Shown here: piece by piece, positions 23,987 through 33,729 of the stretch
Position numbering within the stretch: the stretch's first letter is position 1
Layout: every line of letters starts with the position of its first letter
Origin: Pantoea sp. At-9b
GTDB taxonomy: Bacteria > Pseudomonadota > Gammaproteobacteria > Enterobacterales > Enterobacteriaceae
Length of the DNA: 64,000 nt
Direction: 5' to 3'
Assembly (NCBI RefSeq): GCF_000175935.2
Contig: NC_014837.1
Span: forward strand, 2,790,001 to 2,854,000
The notes under the pieces: model-generated
What the model was told of the DNA's origin: nothing
What the model saw: the letters and a program-made list of their open reading frames with translations, nothing else
Database searches by the model: none
Made by a program: the position numbers and the translations under genes

Positions 23987-25281
23987 TACAAAATTCCAAA
24001 CTGATATGCGAGACGGTTCAAGCCTACGAGGAACTTATCACCGCACAGGCGTGCCAGAATAAGCGTCATAAATTCTTCTCTTTGAGACTCATCAAGTTGA
24101 TCTCTCAGCTTAATAATATCATTCATGCTGCAAACACATCTGAACATGAGATCAAGCTTTATTATCGGTAAACCACACTTATGCAGAGCAAGGCAGTTAA
24201 TATGAATCTGCGAGCCAAGCGTAAATTCATCAAGATAGAGTGAAATCAGTCTTTGCTTGAACTGATCATTTAACAAAGGTTTCTCATGATGGTAGCTTTC
24301 AAAGAAATTGACGACGTCCAGGTAGTCAACTTTATTCCTTTCAGCATAAGAGTCCAGACTCCTGGTTTTTGAGGCTTGCGCCGCTTCTGTTCTGACCAGC
24401 GTAGCTTCTTCAGGTTTACCATGCTCCAACAAGTACTGGTAATAGTAAGACGAAATAATTTCATCATTTGCCAGCAGTTGCGTAATGGATTTATTTGCCC
24501 AAGAGCGCTCACCCTCGCGGCGGTAATAATAGTAACTTTTATAAAACTCATCATCCGTGCTGAGTTTTCTTTCCATAAAAGAAACATTAAATAAGGACTT
24601 AAAGTGTTGCTCTGAACTCACCAATGACTTGAGCAGTTTACTCAGACCAAACTCACCTCTTTTAATCACCAATGGGCGAACATTCGAGGATTTATAGTCA
24701 TACCAGAAATCTTTGAACTTTTTATTTCTGGTAATTTTCCCGGCAACGGAAATACAAAATGAACCCAAGTGATGCGAGTGCTGGCTGTTCTCGGTAGCGC
24801 CAAGCACCTCAATATTGGTCTCAAACAGGTTATGTACAAAATCCGCGAGCGTATTTTTGGAAAAGAATACACTATCGTTAATGATCAGCAGCCTTTCACA
24901 CTTCTCCTGAAAGTTAGACTCGAAGAAGTATTTCATGCCAGCTTTATAGCTACCAAAATCTCGGCCATAATTATCACGTTCAATGTAAACGTCGATTAAG
25001 TCCAGAGGATAATTATCTTTCTCCAGTCTTAATGTGTTCACACCGATGATAAAAATATTATTACGCTTTGCTTCTTTGAGTAGCTCCAGTGTGTCATTCC
25101 TGAGAGCATGTTTTTCATACAAAGCCAGGAGCATTACCTTGCCACCAGTAAACTCCTTTTTTACCTTAACATCTGTATATTTTTTTGTTTTGATATCATC
25201 GCGTATTGACAATACGCCATAGTACATATAGATAACGATCTTCAGAAAAAATCTGATAGTCATGAAAACAATTCTTTTCAT
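23986..25281 (-). CDS. RgpF-domain protein (rhamnan synthesis F family)
   Basis: The 431-residue protein matches the RgpF family first described in streptococcal rhamnose-glucose polysaccharide synthesis. Recognisable stretches are NDTLELLKEAKRNNIFIIGVN, the IERDNYGRDFGSYKAGM block near residues 100-117, LLIINDSVFF and HHLGSFCISV. These form the putative glycosyltransferase-like domain. Next to dTDP-rhamnose genes it most likely transfers rhamnose. The gene is AT-rich compared with gnd and his, consistent with transfer of the locus. Confidence 0.8.
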   Translation of the reverse strand: MKRIVFMTIRFFLKIVIYMYYGVLSIRDDIKTKKYTDVKVKKEFTGGKVMLLALYEKHALRNDTLELLKEAKRNNIFIIGVNTLRLEKDNYPLDLIDVYIERDNYGRDFGSYKAGMKYFFESNFQEKCERLLIINDSVFFSKNTLADFVHNLFETNIEVLGATENSQHSHHLGSFCISVAGKITRNKKFKDFWYDYKSSNVRPLVIKRGEFGLSKLLKSLVSSEQHFKSLFNVSFMERKLSTDDEFYKSYYYYRREGERSWANKSITQLLANDEIISSYYYQYLLEHGKPEEATLVRTEAAQASKTRSLDSYAERNKVDYLDVVNFFESYHHEKPLLNDQFKQRLISLYLDEFTLGSQIHINCLALHKCGLPIIKLDLMFRCVCSMNDIIKLRDQLDESQREEFMTLILARLCGDKFLVGLNRLAYQFGIL

Positions 25282-25298
25282 ATTTACACCATCGATGG

Positions 25299-26240
25299 TT
25301 AAACTAACTTCCTAAATAAATTCATAACAAAAAATGCACAGGTTTCCAGAAAGCTTTGCCGATAAAAACCTCCAAGAAAATAACTTCTTATGCGTTTTAA
25401 AAAGTTATCATTCAAATTAAGAAAGTGTAGATATCTTTCTTTATTATCAACAGGCATTTCACTCTTAATTAAATCCAGGGCAACGCAATTTATTGCACAC
25501 CATGATTTAAACTCCCCCGCGAAAAGTCGACGAAAGCGTGTCACTTTCGAAAGGAAGCCAATGTTGCTTCCTACCAGATTCTGACCATGTTGCCTGTATA
25601 GAATTCTGGGTTCTTTATCATAGATCACGACACCATTCATGGCGCTACAAATAATATAAAGAATCCAGTCATGAGATACGATAGTGATATTGGGAGGAAA
25701 ACCTTCAAAGACTTCTTTAAGGGCCCGGTTGAAAACCATCGTATTGCCACCAGCATAACTCTGCAAAAGCGCGTTCTGAAAATTAAACGCTTTTTCGAAA
25801 CAGGGCGACATACCAATAAACTCCCCCTCGGAGTTTACCAGGCTGGTACGTGAACCATACAACTGGAGTTGATTCTCTGGCGCTGGGTGAGAAGATAATT
25901 TTTCTATAGCAACTTCAAGTTTATCATCACACCAAATATCGTCCTGATCACAAAAAGCATAATAATCTGAAACAATACTGGGATTTCTAAGTAAGTATAG
26001 AAAATTAGCGGCAAAACCCTGAGCCGGCCCCTTTAATAAAACGACCTTGTTTTCAGTGCATTGTTTAGCAAAAGCTTCAATCATTTCGCATGTGCGATCG
26101 GTTGAACCATCATCTGAAACAATTAATGTCCAATTCTTATAGGTTTGAGAAGCAATAGATTGCAATTGGCTCTCTAGATATTTCTCGCCATTATAAGTAC
26201 CCATTAAGATACTTATATTTCCTTTATCGCTCATCATCAT
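25299..26240 (-). CDS. GT2-family glycosyltransferase, probable rhamnosyltransferase
   Basis: The 313-residue enzyme has an N-terminal GT-A domain with ILMGTYNGEKYL, VSDDGSTDRT near residues 40-49 and the FCDQDDIW metal motif near 95-102. This layout is that of RfbF/RgpB-like rhamnosyltransferases. It is the only classical glycosyltransferase in the locus. Three ATG codons in a row leave the start uncertain by six bases, and no clear ribosome-binding site is seen. Strongly AT-rich. Confidence 0.82.
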   Translation of the reverse strand: MMMSDKGNISILMGTYNGEKYLESQLQSIASQTYKNWTLIVSDDGSTDRTCEMIEAFAKQCTENKVVLLKGPAQGFAANFLYLLRNPSIVSDYYAFCDQDDIWCDDKLEVAIEKLSSHPAPENQLQLYGSRTSLVNSEGEFIGMSPCFEKAFNFQNALLQSYAGGNTMVFNRALKEVFEGFPPNITIVSHDWILYIICSAMNGVVIYDKEPRILYRQHGQNLVGSNIGFLSKVTRFRRLFAGEFKSWCAINCVALDLIKSEMPVDNKERYLHFLNLNDNFLKRIRSYFLGGFYRQSFLETCAFFVMNLFRKLV

Positions 26241-26291
26241 TAGCTATACATAGAAAAGGATGAGAAAAATTCCCACCCTTAATTTATTGGA

Positions 26292-26840
26292 TTAATCAAA
26301 TTTTACAGCTTCAGAGAATGGCGTTCCCACTGCATCTTTGGCAGACAAAGAGGGAGGATTATCTGAATTGATCGGCCAGTTGATATTTAATTCGCGGTCA
26401 TTCCAGAGCAGTGAATGTTCATGCTGTGGGTTGTAATAGTCGGTGCATTTGTAAACAAATTCAGCACTGTCAGACGTGACATAAAAACCGTGAGCAAATC
26501 CTTCCGGCACCCAAAGCTGACGTTTGTTCTCAGCTGAGAGCAAAACGCCAACCCATTTACCAAAGGTCGGAGATGATCGGCGCATATCTACTGCCACATC
26601 AAAAACCTCACCGGCCACCACACGCACCAGTTTTCCCTGCGTATTGACGGTCTGATAATGTAAACCACGCAGAATACCCTTCGAAGATTTAGAGTGATTA
26701 TCCTGAACGAAGGTGCGCGGACTTACCAGTTCTTCAAATTTTTTCTGTTGCCAAGTTTCCATGAAAAAACCGCGTTCATCGCCAAAAACGGCTGGCTCAA
26801 TGATCTTTACATCAGGGATCTCGGTTTCAATTATTTTCAT
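26292..26840 (-). CDS. rfbC: dTDP-4-dehydrorhamnose 3,5-epimerase
   Basis: This 182-residue cupin-fold RmlC performs the third step of dTDP-L-rhamnose synthesis. The catalytic His is H61 in RGLHYQT, with FGDERGFFMETW at 19-30 lining the substrate site and VPEGFAHGF further on. The ATG shares a base with the rfbA stop, so the two are coupled. Confidence 0.95.
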   Translation of the reverse strand: MKIIETEIPDVKIIEPAVFGDERGFFMETWQQKKFEELVSPRTFVQDNHSKSSKGILRGLHYQTVNTQGKLVRVVAGEVFDVAVDMRRSSPTFGKWVGVLLSAENKRQLWVPEGFAHGFYVTSDSAEFVYKCTDYYNPQHEHSLLWNDRELNINWPINSDNPPSLSAKDAVGTPFSEAVKFD

Positions 26841-27721
26841 TAAAGCTTGCCTTCATATAATGCCATCAGATATTTGCCATAGTTGTTTTTCATCATTGGT
26901 TGAGCGAGTTCTTTCAATTGCTCAGCACCAATGAAGCCCATGCGATAGGCAATCTCTTCCGGACATGCAACCTTCAAACCCTGGCGTGTTTCAATAGTCT
27001 GAATAAAGTTATTGGCTTCAATCAAACTTTGATGGGTACCGGTATCTAACCAGGCATGCCCACGTCCCATGATGGAAACCTGAAGCTCACCTTTTTCAAG
27101 ATAAAGGTTGTTGATATCTGTAATTTCCAATTCGCCACGCGGTGAAGGCTTCAGATTTTTGGCCATCTCGACAACGCTGTTGTCATAGAAATACAGACCC
27201 GTTACCGCATAATTACTTTTTGGCTCTTTCGGTTTTTCTACCAGTGAAATGGCTTTACCGGTTTTATCAAACTCGACAACGCCGTAACGCTCTGGATCGT
27301 GAACGTGATAAGCAAACACCGTCGCGCCTTTCTCTTTATTCGACGCCTCCTCCAGTTGCTTATACAGATCATGTCCGTAAAAAATATTGTCGCCAAGAAT
27401 CAGTGCGCAATTATCATCGCCCACGAAATCTTCACCCAGGATGAACGCCTGAGCCAGACCATCTGGGCTTTCCTGGACTTTATATTGCAGATTCAGGCCC
27501 CACTGGGAACCATCACCCAGTAAACTTTCAAAACGCGGAGTGTCTTGCGGCGTGCTGATAATCAAAATATCACGAATTCCCGCTAACATCAGGGTACTGA
27601 GCGGGTAATAGATCATCGGTTTATCATAGATAGGCAATAACTGTTTACTTACAGCCATTGTCACAGGATAAAGGCGTGTTCCTGATCCGCCAGCAAGAAT
27701 TATTCCTTTTTTACTTTTCAC
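26840..27721 (-). CDS. rfbA: Glucose-1-phosphate thymidylyltransferase
   Basis: The 293-residue nucleotidyltransferase forms dTDP-glucose from glucose 1-phosphate and dTTP. The signature GGSGTRLYP is at 11-19, with the [10 protein letters not shown] and [10 protein letters not shown] active-site blocks. It is the first step of dTDP-rhamnose synthesis and sits 40 bases after rfbD in the order B-D-A-C usual for enterobacterial O-antigen loci. Confidence 0.96.
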   Translation of the reverse strand: MKSKKGIILAGGSGTRLYPVTMAVSKQLLPIYDKPMIYYPLSTLMLAGIRDILIISTPQDTPRFESLLGDGSQWGLNLQYKVQESPDGLAQAFILGEDFVGDDNCALILGDNIFYGHDLYKQLEEASNKEKGATVFAYHVHDPERYGVVEFDKTGKAISLVEKPKEPKSNYAVTGLYFYDNSVVEMAKNLKPSPRGELEITDINNLYLEKGELQVSIMGRGHAWLDTGTHQSLIEANNFIQTIETRQGLKVACPEEIAYRMGFIGAEQLKELAQPMMKNNYGKYLMALYEGKL

Positions 27722-27761
27722 AACGTTTACCCTTCATGTTGTTAATCTGGTTTCACTCGTC

Positions 27762-28649
27762 TTAATGGTATAGCTCGTCAAGCATACGTATTACACCGAG
27801 TTTCCAATCCGGCAGGTTCAGCTGAAATGCTGAAGTGAACTTTTCAGTATTGAGCCTTGAGTTGGATGGTCGTTTTGCCGGCGTCGGGAAAGCCGACGTT
27901 GCAACCTTGTTCACGACCTCAACTTTCAACGGCAGACCTTTTTGTCTGACGTAGTCAATCACGGTTTCAGCATAAGCGTGCCAGGTGGTGATTCCCGATG
28001 CAATAAGGTGATAAACACCTGATTTATTGGGGTCCGCCAGGGTGAGTTGAATGGCATGCGCTGTGCAATCTGCAATCAGCTCGGCACCGGTTGGTGCGCC
28101 ATACTGATCATCAATAACGGATAACGCTTCACGATCCTGGGCAAGCCGAATCATGGTTTTCGCAAAGTTATTGCCCTTTGCGGCATAGACCCAGCTGGTG
28201 CGGAAGATCAGATATTTGCTGGCCGCCGCAATAATCGCCTCTTCACCTTCGCGCTTGGTCAAGCCGTAGGTGTTCAATGGCGCAGTGGTATCCGTTTCCG
28301 TCCAGGGCGTCGTGCCGCTGCCATCAAAGACGTAATCTGTTGAGTAGTGAACCACTAACGCATTGATTTTCTTGGCGGCTTCAGCCATGGCTTGCACACT
28401 GGTCGCGTTAACCAGGCGTGCTTTTTCAACGTCAGTTTCCGCTTTATCGACGGCAGTGTAGGCGGTCGCGTTGACGATCACATCGGGCTTAATTTTCAGG
28501 ATACTTTCCGCGATGCCTGCTGGATTTTCAAAATCGCCGCAATAGTCGACAGAATGTCGATCCAGCACCGTCACGTTACCGAGTGGCGCAAGCGAACGTT
28601 GCAGTTCCCAACCCACCTGACCATTGCGACCAAAAAGCAAAATATTCAT
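27762..28649 (-). CDS. rfbD: dTDP-4-dehydrorhamnose reductase
   Basis: This 295-residue SDR enzyme makes dTDP-L-rhamnose. It shows the Rossmann motif GRNGQVG (7-13), STDYVFDG, and the catalytic Tyr/Lys pair Y128 and K132 (YGLTK). The start codon overlaps the rfbB stop by one base. Confidence 0.95.
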   Translation of the reverse strand: MNILLFGRNGQVGWELQRSLAPLGNVTVLDRHSVDYCGDFENPAGIAESILKIKPDVIVNATAYTAVDKAETDVEKARLVNATSVQAMAEAAKKINALVVHYSTDYVFDGSGTTPWTETDTTAPLNTYGLTKREGEEAIIAAASKYLIFRTSWVYAAKGNNFAKTMIRLAQDREALSVIDDQYGAPTGAELIADCTAHAIQLTLADPNKSGVYHLIASGITTWHAYAETVIDYVRQKGLPLKVEVVNKVATSAFPTPAKRPSNSRLNTEKFTSAFQLNLPDWKLGVIRMLDELYH

Positions 28650-29728
28650 TAATTGCGATTCTCATAGTTTTCTTTCAGCCAGTTCTGATAAGCACCACTT
28701 TTCACGTGCTCAACCCAGGTCTGATTATGCAGATACCATTCAACCGTTTTTCTTAAGCCGCTTTCAAAGGTTTCCTGCGGTGACCAACCCAGCTCTTTTT
28801 TGATTTTATCGGCATCAATCGCATAACGGCGGTCGTGACCCGGACGATCCTGAACATACACAATCTGCTCAGCATAGGCCGTCTCTTTTGGACGCAGCTC
28901 ATCCAGCAGTTCACACACCTTCAATACCACATCAAGGTTTTTCTTTTCGTTGTGTCCGCCGATGTTGTAGGTGGTACCGGTCGCGGCTTTGGTTACCACG
29001 GTATAGAGTGCACGGGCGTGGTCTTCAACATACAGCCAGTCACGAATCTGATCGCCTTTGCCGTAAATTGGCAACGGTTTACCTTCCAGCGCATTGCTGA
29101 TAATCAGAGGGATCAGTTTTTCCGGGAAGTGATAAGGGCCATAGTTGTTAGAACAGTTAGTGACGATAACAGGCAGACCATAAGTACGGCCCCAGGCACG
29201 CACTAAATGATCGCTGGCTGCTTTGGTTGATGAATAAGGGCTGCTTGGCGCATACGGGGTGGTTTCAGTGAACAGCGGCAGTTCGCCAGCCATTTCATCC
29301 GGATGCGGCAGATCGCCATACACTTCATCAGTCGAAATATGGTGGAAGCGGAAAGCGGCTTTCTTGTCGGCAGGTAAGGCAGACCAGTACTGGCGGCTGG
29401 CTTCCAGCAACGCATAGGTGCCGACGACATTGGTCTGCACAAATTCTGCCGGTCCGGTAATGGAGCGGTCAACATGGCTTTCAGCCGCCAGATGCATGAC
29501 CGCATCCGGTGCAAATTCGTTAAATACCGCCTGTAAGGCCGCGCCATCACAAATATCCACTTTTTTAAAGCTATAGCGTTCGCTCTGGCTGACTGCATCA
29601 AGAGATTCGAGATTGCCAGCATAGGTTAATTTATCAACGTTGATTACTTCATCATTGGTATTGTTGATAATGTGGCGAACCACTGCTGAACCGATAAACC
29701 CGGCACCACCTGTAATTAAGATTTTCAT
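28649..29728 (-). CDS. rfbB: dTDP-glucose 4,6-dehydratase
   Basis: The 359-residue extended SDR converts dTDP-glucose to the 4-keto-6-deoxy intermediate. GGAGFIGS (7-14), the TDE triad (133-135) and YSSTK (Y165, K169) are all present. It is the first gene of the O-antigen operon, about 70 bases downstream of the ops element. Confidence 0.96.
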   Translation of the reverse strand: MKILITGGAGFIGSAVVRHIINNTNDEVINVDKLTYAGNLESLDAVSQSERYSFKKVDICDGAALQAVFNEFAPDAVMHLAAESHVDRSITGPAEFVQTNVVGTYALLEASRQYWSALPADKKAAFRFHHISTDEVYGDLPHPDEMAGELPLFTETTPYAPSSPYSSTKAASDHLVRAWGRTYGLPVIVTNCSNNYGPYHFPEKLIPLIISNALEGKPLPIYGKGDQIRDWLYVEDHARALYTVVTKAATGTTYNIGGHNEKKNLDVVLKVCELLDELRPKETAYAEQIVYVQDRPGHDRRYAIDADKIKKELGWSPQETFESGLRKTVEWYLHNQTWVEHVKSGAYQNWLKENYENRN

Positions 29729-29799
29729 AACGTCTCGTTTATCCCGACTTACTCAGTAAGACTTACACCAAATGAAATGGAAAATGCCTGTGGAACAGG

Positions 29800-29838
29800 C
29801 ACGCTACCGCCCCTGGGTTTACAGCTCCCACGTCGCTG
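29800..29838 (-). promoter_or_regulatory. JUMPstart with ops element (RfaH recruitment), O-antigen operon
   Basis: The minus strand contains GGCGGTAGCGTG (29800-29811), the exact ops core, preceded by AGCTGTAAACCCAGGG, which matches the JUMPstart consensus. Ops pauses RNA polymerase and recruits the antiterminator RfaH, allowing long surface-polysaccharide operons to be completed. It lies 72 bases before rfbB. Confidence 0.93.
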
Positions 29839-30123
29839 AGACAATGTCAAAATGTTGAAGCAGCACCTCAAACACCCATGCAGCTATGTCACTGAATAAC
29901 CTATCATTTATTATCGAAATTAATAAAGAAGGATCATCACAAGGCAATAGTGAATTCTACCACTCACGAAGATCAATGACGAATAAATTGCAATTATTAT
30001 CGGGGAGTTAGTGTAAATGCCAGGCGTCAATTTGCGTCACTGGAGCTTACTGAGTCATACAATCAACTCAATCAGATTTTGATGAAAGAGGAGTATAGGC
30101 ATAACGAGGAATCATGGGGAATG

Positions 30124-30143
30124 GGCGGGCTAAACAGCCCGCC
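30124..30143 (-). terminator. Hairpin downstream of galE
   Basis: GGCGGGCT (30124-30131) pairs with AGCCCGCC (30136-30143), 12 bases past the galE stop. There is no T run on the minus strand, so termination would be weak or Rho-assisted. Confidence 0.5.
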
Positions 30144-30155
30144 AACAAGAAGGGA

Positions 30156-31169
30156 TTACTTAAATCCATTAGGATTTTTTGACTGCCAGTTCCAGGTATC
30201 GCGCATCATTTCATCGATACCGCGCGTCACACGCCAGTCCAGTTCGGTATTTGCCAGCGATGCATCCGCCCAGAATGCCGGCAGATCGCCATCACGACGC
30301 GGCTTAAACTCAAACGGAATTTGTTTACCGGACGCTTTCTCAAACGCGTTAATCATCTCCAGCACCGAGAAACCTTTCCCACCGCCAAGATTGTAGGCTT
30401 TGTAGCCCGTCACTTTTGGCAGATGGTCGAGCGCTTTCAGATGGCCTTCGGCCAGATCCACCACGTGAATGTAATCACGCAGGCACGTACCATCTGGCGT
30501 ATCGTAGTCATCACCAAACACGCCCAGTTTGTCGAGACGACCAATGGCGACCTGAGCAATGTACGGCAGTAAATTGTTCGGGATACCCGTTGGATCTTCG
30601 CCAATCTCCCCCGACTCATGCGCACCCACTGGGTTAAAATAACGCAGTGCAATCGCGTTGAATCGGCTATCGGCTTTCGCGAAGTCGCGCATCACCAATT
30701 CAATCATCAGCTTTGACGTGCCGTATGGGCTGGTGGTGCCGCCAATCGGTGTGGTTTCCACATAAGGAACCGGCGCATCGGCACCATAGACGGTGGCAGA
30801 GGAGCTGAAGATAAAGTTCCACACACCGGCGCTGCGCATCTCTTCCAGCAACACCACGGTGCCTGCCACATTATTCTCGTAGTACTCCAACGGTATACGG
30901 GTGGATTCACCCACCGCTTTCAGCGCGGCAAAGTGGATCACGGCTGAGATGTCATTGGCGGCGAACAGGTCGCGCAAACAGGCACGATCGCGAATATCGC
31001 CCTCAACAAACACCGCCTTCTTACCCGCGAGTTTTTCCACGCGATTAATCGCTTCACGCGAGGCATTGCAGAGGTTATCCAGCACCACAACGTCGTCACC
31101 GCGCTGCAGCAGCGCCAGCACCGTGTGAGAACCGATGTACCCTGCCCCACCCGTTACCAAAATAGCCAT
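30156..31169 (-). CDS. galE: UDP-glucose 4-epimerase
   Basis: This 337-residue SDR interconverts UDP-glucose and UDP-galactose. GGAGYIGS is at 7-14 and the catalytic Y149/K153 in YGTSK. The ATG at 31169 follows AAAGGAG; further upstream frame (to 31208) lacks family residues. Beside galF and the galactose-rich ams/wce exopolysaccharide genes, it probably supplies UDP-galactose to that polymer, as in Erwinia amylovora. Confidence 0.95.
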   Translation of the reverse strand: MAILVTGGAGYIGSHTVLALLQRGDDVVVLDNLCNASREAINRVEKLAGKKAVFVEGDIRDRACLRDLFAANDISAVIHFAALKAVGESTRIPLEYYENNVAGTVVLLEEMRSAGVWNFIFSSSATVYGADAPVPYVETTPIGGTTSPYGTSKLMIELVMRDFAKADSRFNAIALRYFNPVGAHESGEIGEDPTGIPNNLLPYIAQVAIGRLDKLGVFGDDYDTPDGTCLRDYIHVVDLAEGHLKALDHLPKVTGYKAYNLGGGKGFSVLEMINAFEKASGKQIPFEFKPRRDGDLPAFWADASLANTELDWRVTRGIDEMMRDTWNWQSKNPNGFK

Positions 31170-31216
31170 GCGTACTCCTTTAAGCCGCGCAATGGCGCGG
31201 CACATCATGAGAAAGG

Positions 31217-32113
31217 TTATTTCGCCAGGATTTTCTGAATTGCGGCGCGGAAGTCACGGCCCTGGCTGTTATTACGCAGACCGTAAGAGACGAAAGCCTG
31301 CATGTAGCCTAGTTTACGGCCACAGTCGAAGCTGGTGCCAGTGAGCAACGTCGCATCAACCGGTTTTTTCTTGCCAAGCGCAGCGATGGCATCAGTCAGT
31401 TGGATACGGCCCCAGGCACCTGGCTCGGTGCGCTCCAGTTCTGCCCAGATATCGGCAGAGAGCACATAGCGACCGACCGCCGCGAGATCGGAATCCAGCG
31501 TGTTGGCTTCTTCCGGCTTCTCAACAAAGTTGGTGATGGTGCTGACGTCGCCAGGGTTATCCAATGGCTGTTCCGTGGTGATCACTGAGTATTCAGAGAG
31601 ATCGGCACCCGGCATATGTGTTGCCAATACCTGGCTGCGGCCGGTTTCCTCAAAACGAGCGACCATGGCCGCCAGGTTGTAGCGCAGGTGGTCAGCGGTG
31701 GAGTCGTCCAGCAGTACGTCCGGCAGCACCACAACAAACGGGTTATCACCAATCATCGGTCGTGCGCACAGAACGGAGTGGCCCAGCCCAAGCGGGTTAG
31801 CCTGACGCACGTTCATGATGGTCACGCCCGGAGGACAAATTGATTGCACTTCGCTCAGCAGTTGACGTTTAACACGCGCTTCAAGCAAGGCTTCAAGCTC
31901 ATAGGTGGTGTCAAAGTGGTTTTCCACTGCATTTTTGGAAGCATGAGTGACCAGCACAATCTCCTTGATGCCTGCAGCCACGCACTCATCAACGATATAT
32001 TGGATCATCGGTTTGTCGACGACAGGCAGCATCTCTTTTGGAATTGCTTTCGTCGCAGGGAGCATATGCATACCGAGACCCGCAACCGGGATTACAGCTT
32101 TAAGCTTGGTCAT
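31217..32113 (-). CDS. galF: GalF, UDP-glucose pyrophosphorylase-like regulatory subunit
   Basis: The 298-residue protein belongs to the GalU family but reads GLGMHMLP (12-19) where active GalU has GLGTRMLP, losing the conserved Thr-Arg of the nucleotidyltransferase loop. That change is characteristic of GalF, which is nearly inactive and is thought to modulate GalU. Its place between the exopolysaccharide operon and the O-antigen operon is the standard enterobacterial position. Confidence 0.93.
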   Translation of the reverse strand: MTKLKAVIPVAGLGMHMLPATKAIPKEMLPVVDKPMIQYIVDECVAAGIKEIVLVTHASKNAVENHFDTTYELEALLEARVKRQLLSEVQSICPPGVTIMNVRQANPLGLGHSVLCARPMIGDNPFVVVLPDVLLDDSTADHLRYNLAAMVARFEETGRSQVLATHMPGADLSEYSVITTEQPLDNPGDVSTITNFVEKPEEANTLDSDLAAVGRYVLSADIWAELERTEPGAWGRIQLTDAIAALGKKKPVDATLLTGTSFDCGRKLGYMQAFVSYGLRNNSQGRDFRAAIQKILAK

Positions 32114-32354
32114 ATTTATTCCATTTCATGAAGTGAATACGTGGGGTCGATTATGCAGGATCGGCCGGAACAGCAAGTATAATCTTTATCTGAAAAACCG
32201 GCACTAACTCTCTGTCACAGCATAAAAAATCGCTTTTTTCGGCACCCACCGATGCGCCAGTTGGCAGGAAAATTAAATCGCTAAACCACTGTAAAACAGC
32301 AGAAGGGATCAGAGAAAGTCGGATTTACTAAGACCAGTCATTTTCAGACAGATC

Positions 32355-32390
32355 GAGGGGTCGCGGCGCGATAAATCGCGCCACGAGGTT
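32355..32390. repeat. REP-like palindrome after amsL
   Basis: GGCGCGAT and ATCGCGCC (32365-32382) form a perfect 8-bp palindrome around AA, directly past the amsL stop. It is the half-element of the repeat family described at 41720, 49553 and 59348, and may act as a 3' stabiliser or terminator. Confidence 0.7.
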
Positions 32391-33729
32391 ACAGCCAGCC
32401 CGCAAACCATTCCGGCATCACAAACAGGTTAAAATGGTTTACCAGCAGCATCAGGCCGACAAAGACCACCGAAACCGAGACCCACTGACGGGCATAAGGC
32501 ATAAAGCGGATGCCAATCACCGGTTTGATGAAGAACGGATGGGCAAAGGCTGAAATTAACACCTGAGAAATCGATAGCGTCAGCGCCACGTAGATCACGT
32601 TCGGCCAGATCAAGGTGGTCGCCAGGACCGCCACCACCACCAAACTGGCGACGATATTCCAGTAGAACTCGACGTTGGTACGTCCATTGGCCTGAGAAAT
32701 CGCGCCGGTCAGTCCCCCCATGGGACGCAGCATGCCGAACAGCAGCATCAATGGGATCAGATGGTAAACCTGCTCATGGGACGTGCCGTACAACACCCGG
32801 ACAATCACCGGTGACAGAATACCGATCGCCAGATACATCACGCTGCTAAACAACATGATGACGAAAGTGCCTTTCAGGAACAGCTTCTTCAGTTGCTCAG
32901 GATCATGCTGCTTCTCCGCAAAGCGCGGCAACGCAAGACGGTTAATCACCGGCGAAACCAGCTTCAGCGGTTGCAGAATCAGCTCTTTCGCCAACGAGTA
33001 GATGCCCAGCATATCGGCACCCATCACCTTGCCGACAATCAGCGCATCTGCCTGGGTACGCAGTTGGTTGATGGTCTGCGATCCCAGTTGATAGATACCG
33101 TAGCGCACCGCAGCAATGAAGGTTGCCCGGTCAAACTCCCAGGTTGGCCGCCAGGATTTCTCCCCGAAGTAAATCATGCAGAGGATACGCGTGAAGGCGT
33201 TGATAAACAGCCCGAGGATCGCCGCCGCTACCGTCAGCGTCGTGAAATACAACATCGCCACGGTACACAGGAAGGCAAACAACTTGGTGGCCATCTCAAT
33301 TTTCGCCAGCGTGACCATGCGTTTGGTTTTGACAAAATGCGCCTGGTATTGCGAGAGATGCCCCAGTACGAGGAAGTTAAGGCTGGTCAGCATAATCAGC
33401 CCGGTCAGCTCGGGCAGATGGTAGAACCAGGATACCGGCCAGGCAATCATCAGCATGATTAACCCGGTACAGAAACTCAGCGAGACGTTAACCCAGTAGA
33501 TGGTGCTCTGCTCACGGCGCGTAATGTTCTGACGATGCACAATGTAGCTGCTCATCCCCATGTCCTGTAGCACCGAAGCAACCGCCAGAATGGCGTTAAT
33601 GATCGCCAGCAATCCCAGCTCATGGGCTTCCAGCTTACGTGCCAGCACGCTGAGCTGTAACACCTGCAACACCGCAGCAAAACAGGTGCTGCCAAATAAC
33701 CAAATGGCCTGTGACTTTAATCCGCTCAC
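32389..33729 (-). CDS. amsL: Exopolysaccharide repeat-unit flippase (AmsL/Wzx type)
   Basis: This 446-residue polytopic protein of the MATE/MOP superfamily (polysaccharide transporter family) has about 12 membrane segments. It would flip the undecaprenyl-linked repeat unit to the periplasm. It starts with GTG and overlaps amsK by four bases. Order after pyruvyltransferase and GT4 genes matches the end of the ams cluster. Confidence 0.88.
   Translation of the reverse strand: MSGLKSQAIWLFGSTCFAAVLQVLQLSVLARKLEAHELGLLAIINAILAVASVLQDMGMSSYIVHRQNITRREQSTIYWVNVSLSFCTGLIMLMIAWPVSWFYHLPELTGLIMLTSLNFLVLGHLSQYQAHFVKTKRMVTLAKIEMATKLFAFLCTVAMLYFTTLTVAAAILGLFINAFTRILCMIYFGEKSWRPTWEFDRATFIAAVRYGIYQLGSQTINQLRTQADALIVGKVMGADMLGIYSLAKELILQPLKLVSPVINRLALPRFAEKQHDPEQLKKLFLKGTFVIMLFSSVMYLAIGILSPVIVRVLYGTSHEQVYHLIPLMLLFGMLRPMGGLTGAISQANGRTNVEFYWNIVASLVVVAVLATTLIWPNVIYVALTLSISQVLISAFAHPFFIKPVIGIRFMPYARQWVSVSVVFVGLMLLVNHFNLFVMPEWFAGWL

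Larger units (their letters stand above)
29729..30155 (-). promoter_or_regulatory. Leader/upstream region of the O-antigen operon
   Basis: This 427-bp gap holds no recognisable gene. Its left end is the transcribed leader with the JUMPstart/ops element, and the promoter of the operon presumably lies in the AT-rich stretch 29870-30060. I could not choose a convincing -35/-10 pair. The right end carries the hairpin following galE. Confidence 0.6.

Noticed and set aside
31217..32113. GalU (active UDP-glucose pyrophosphorylase) as an alternative to GalF
   Set aside because: The nucleotide loop reads GLGMHMLP rather than GLGTRMLP, which is the GalF pattern.
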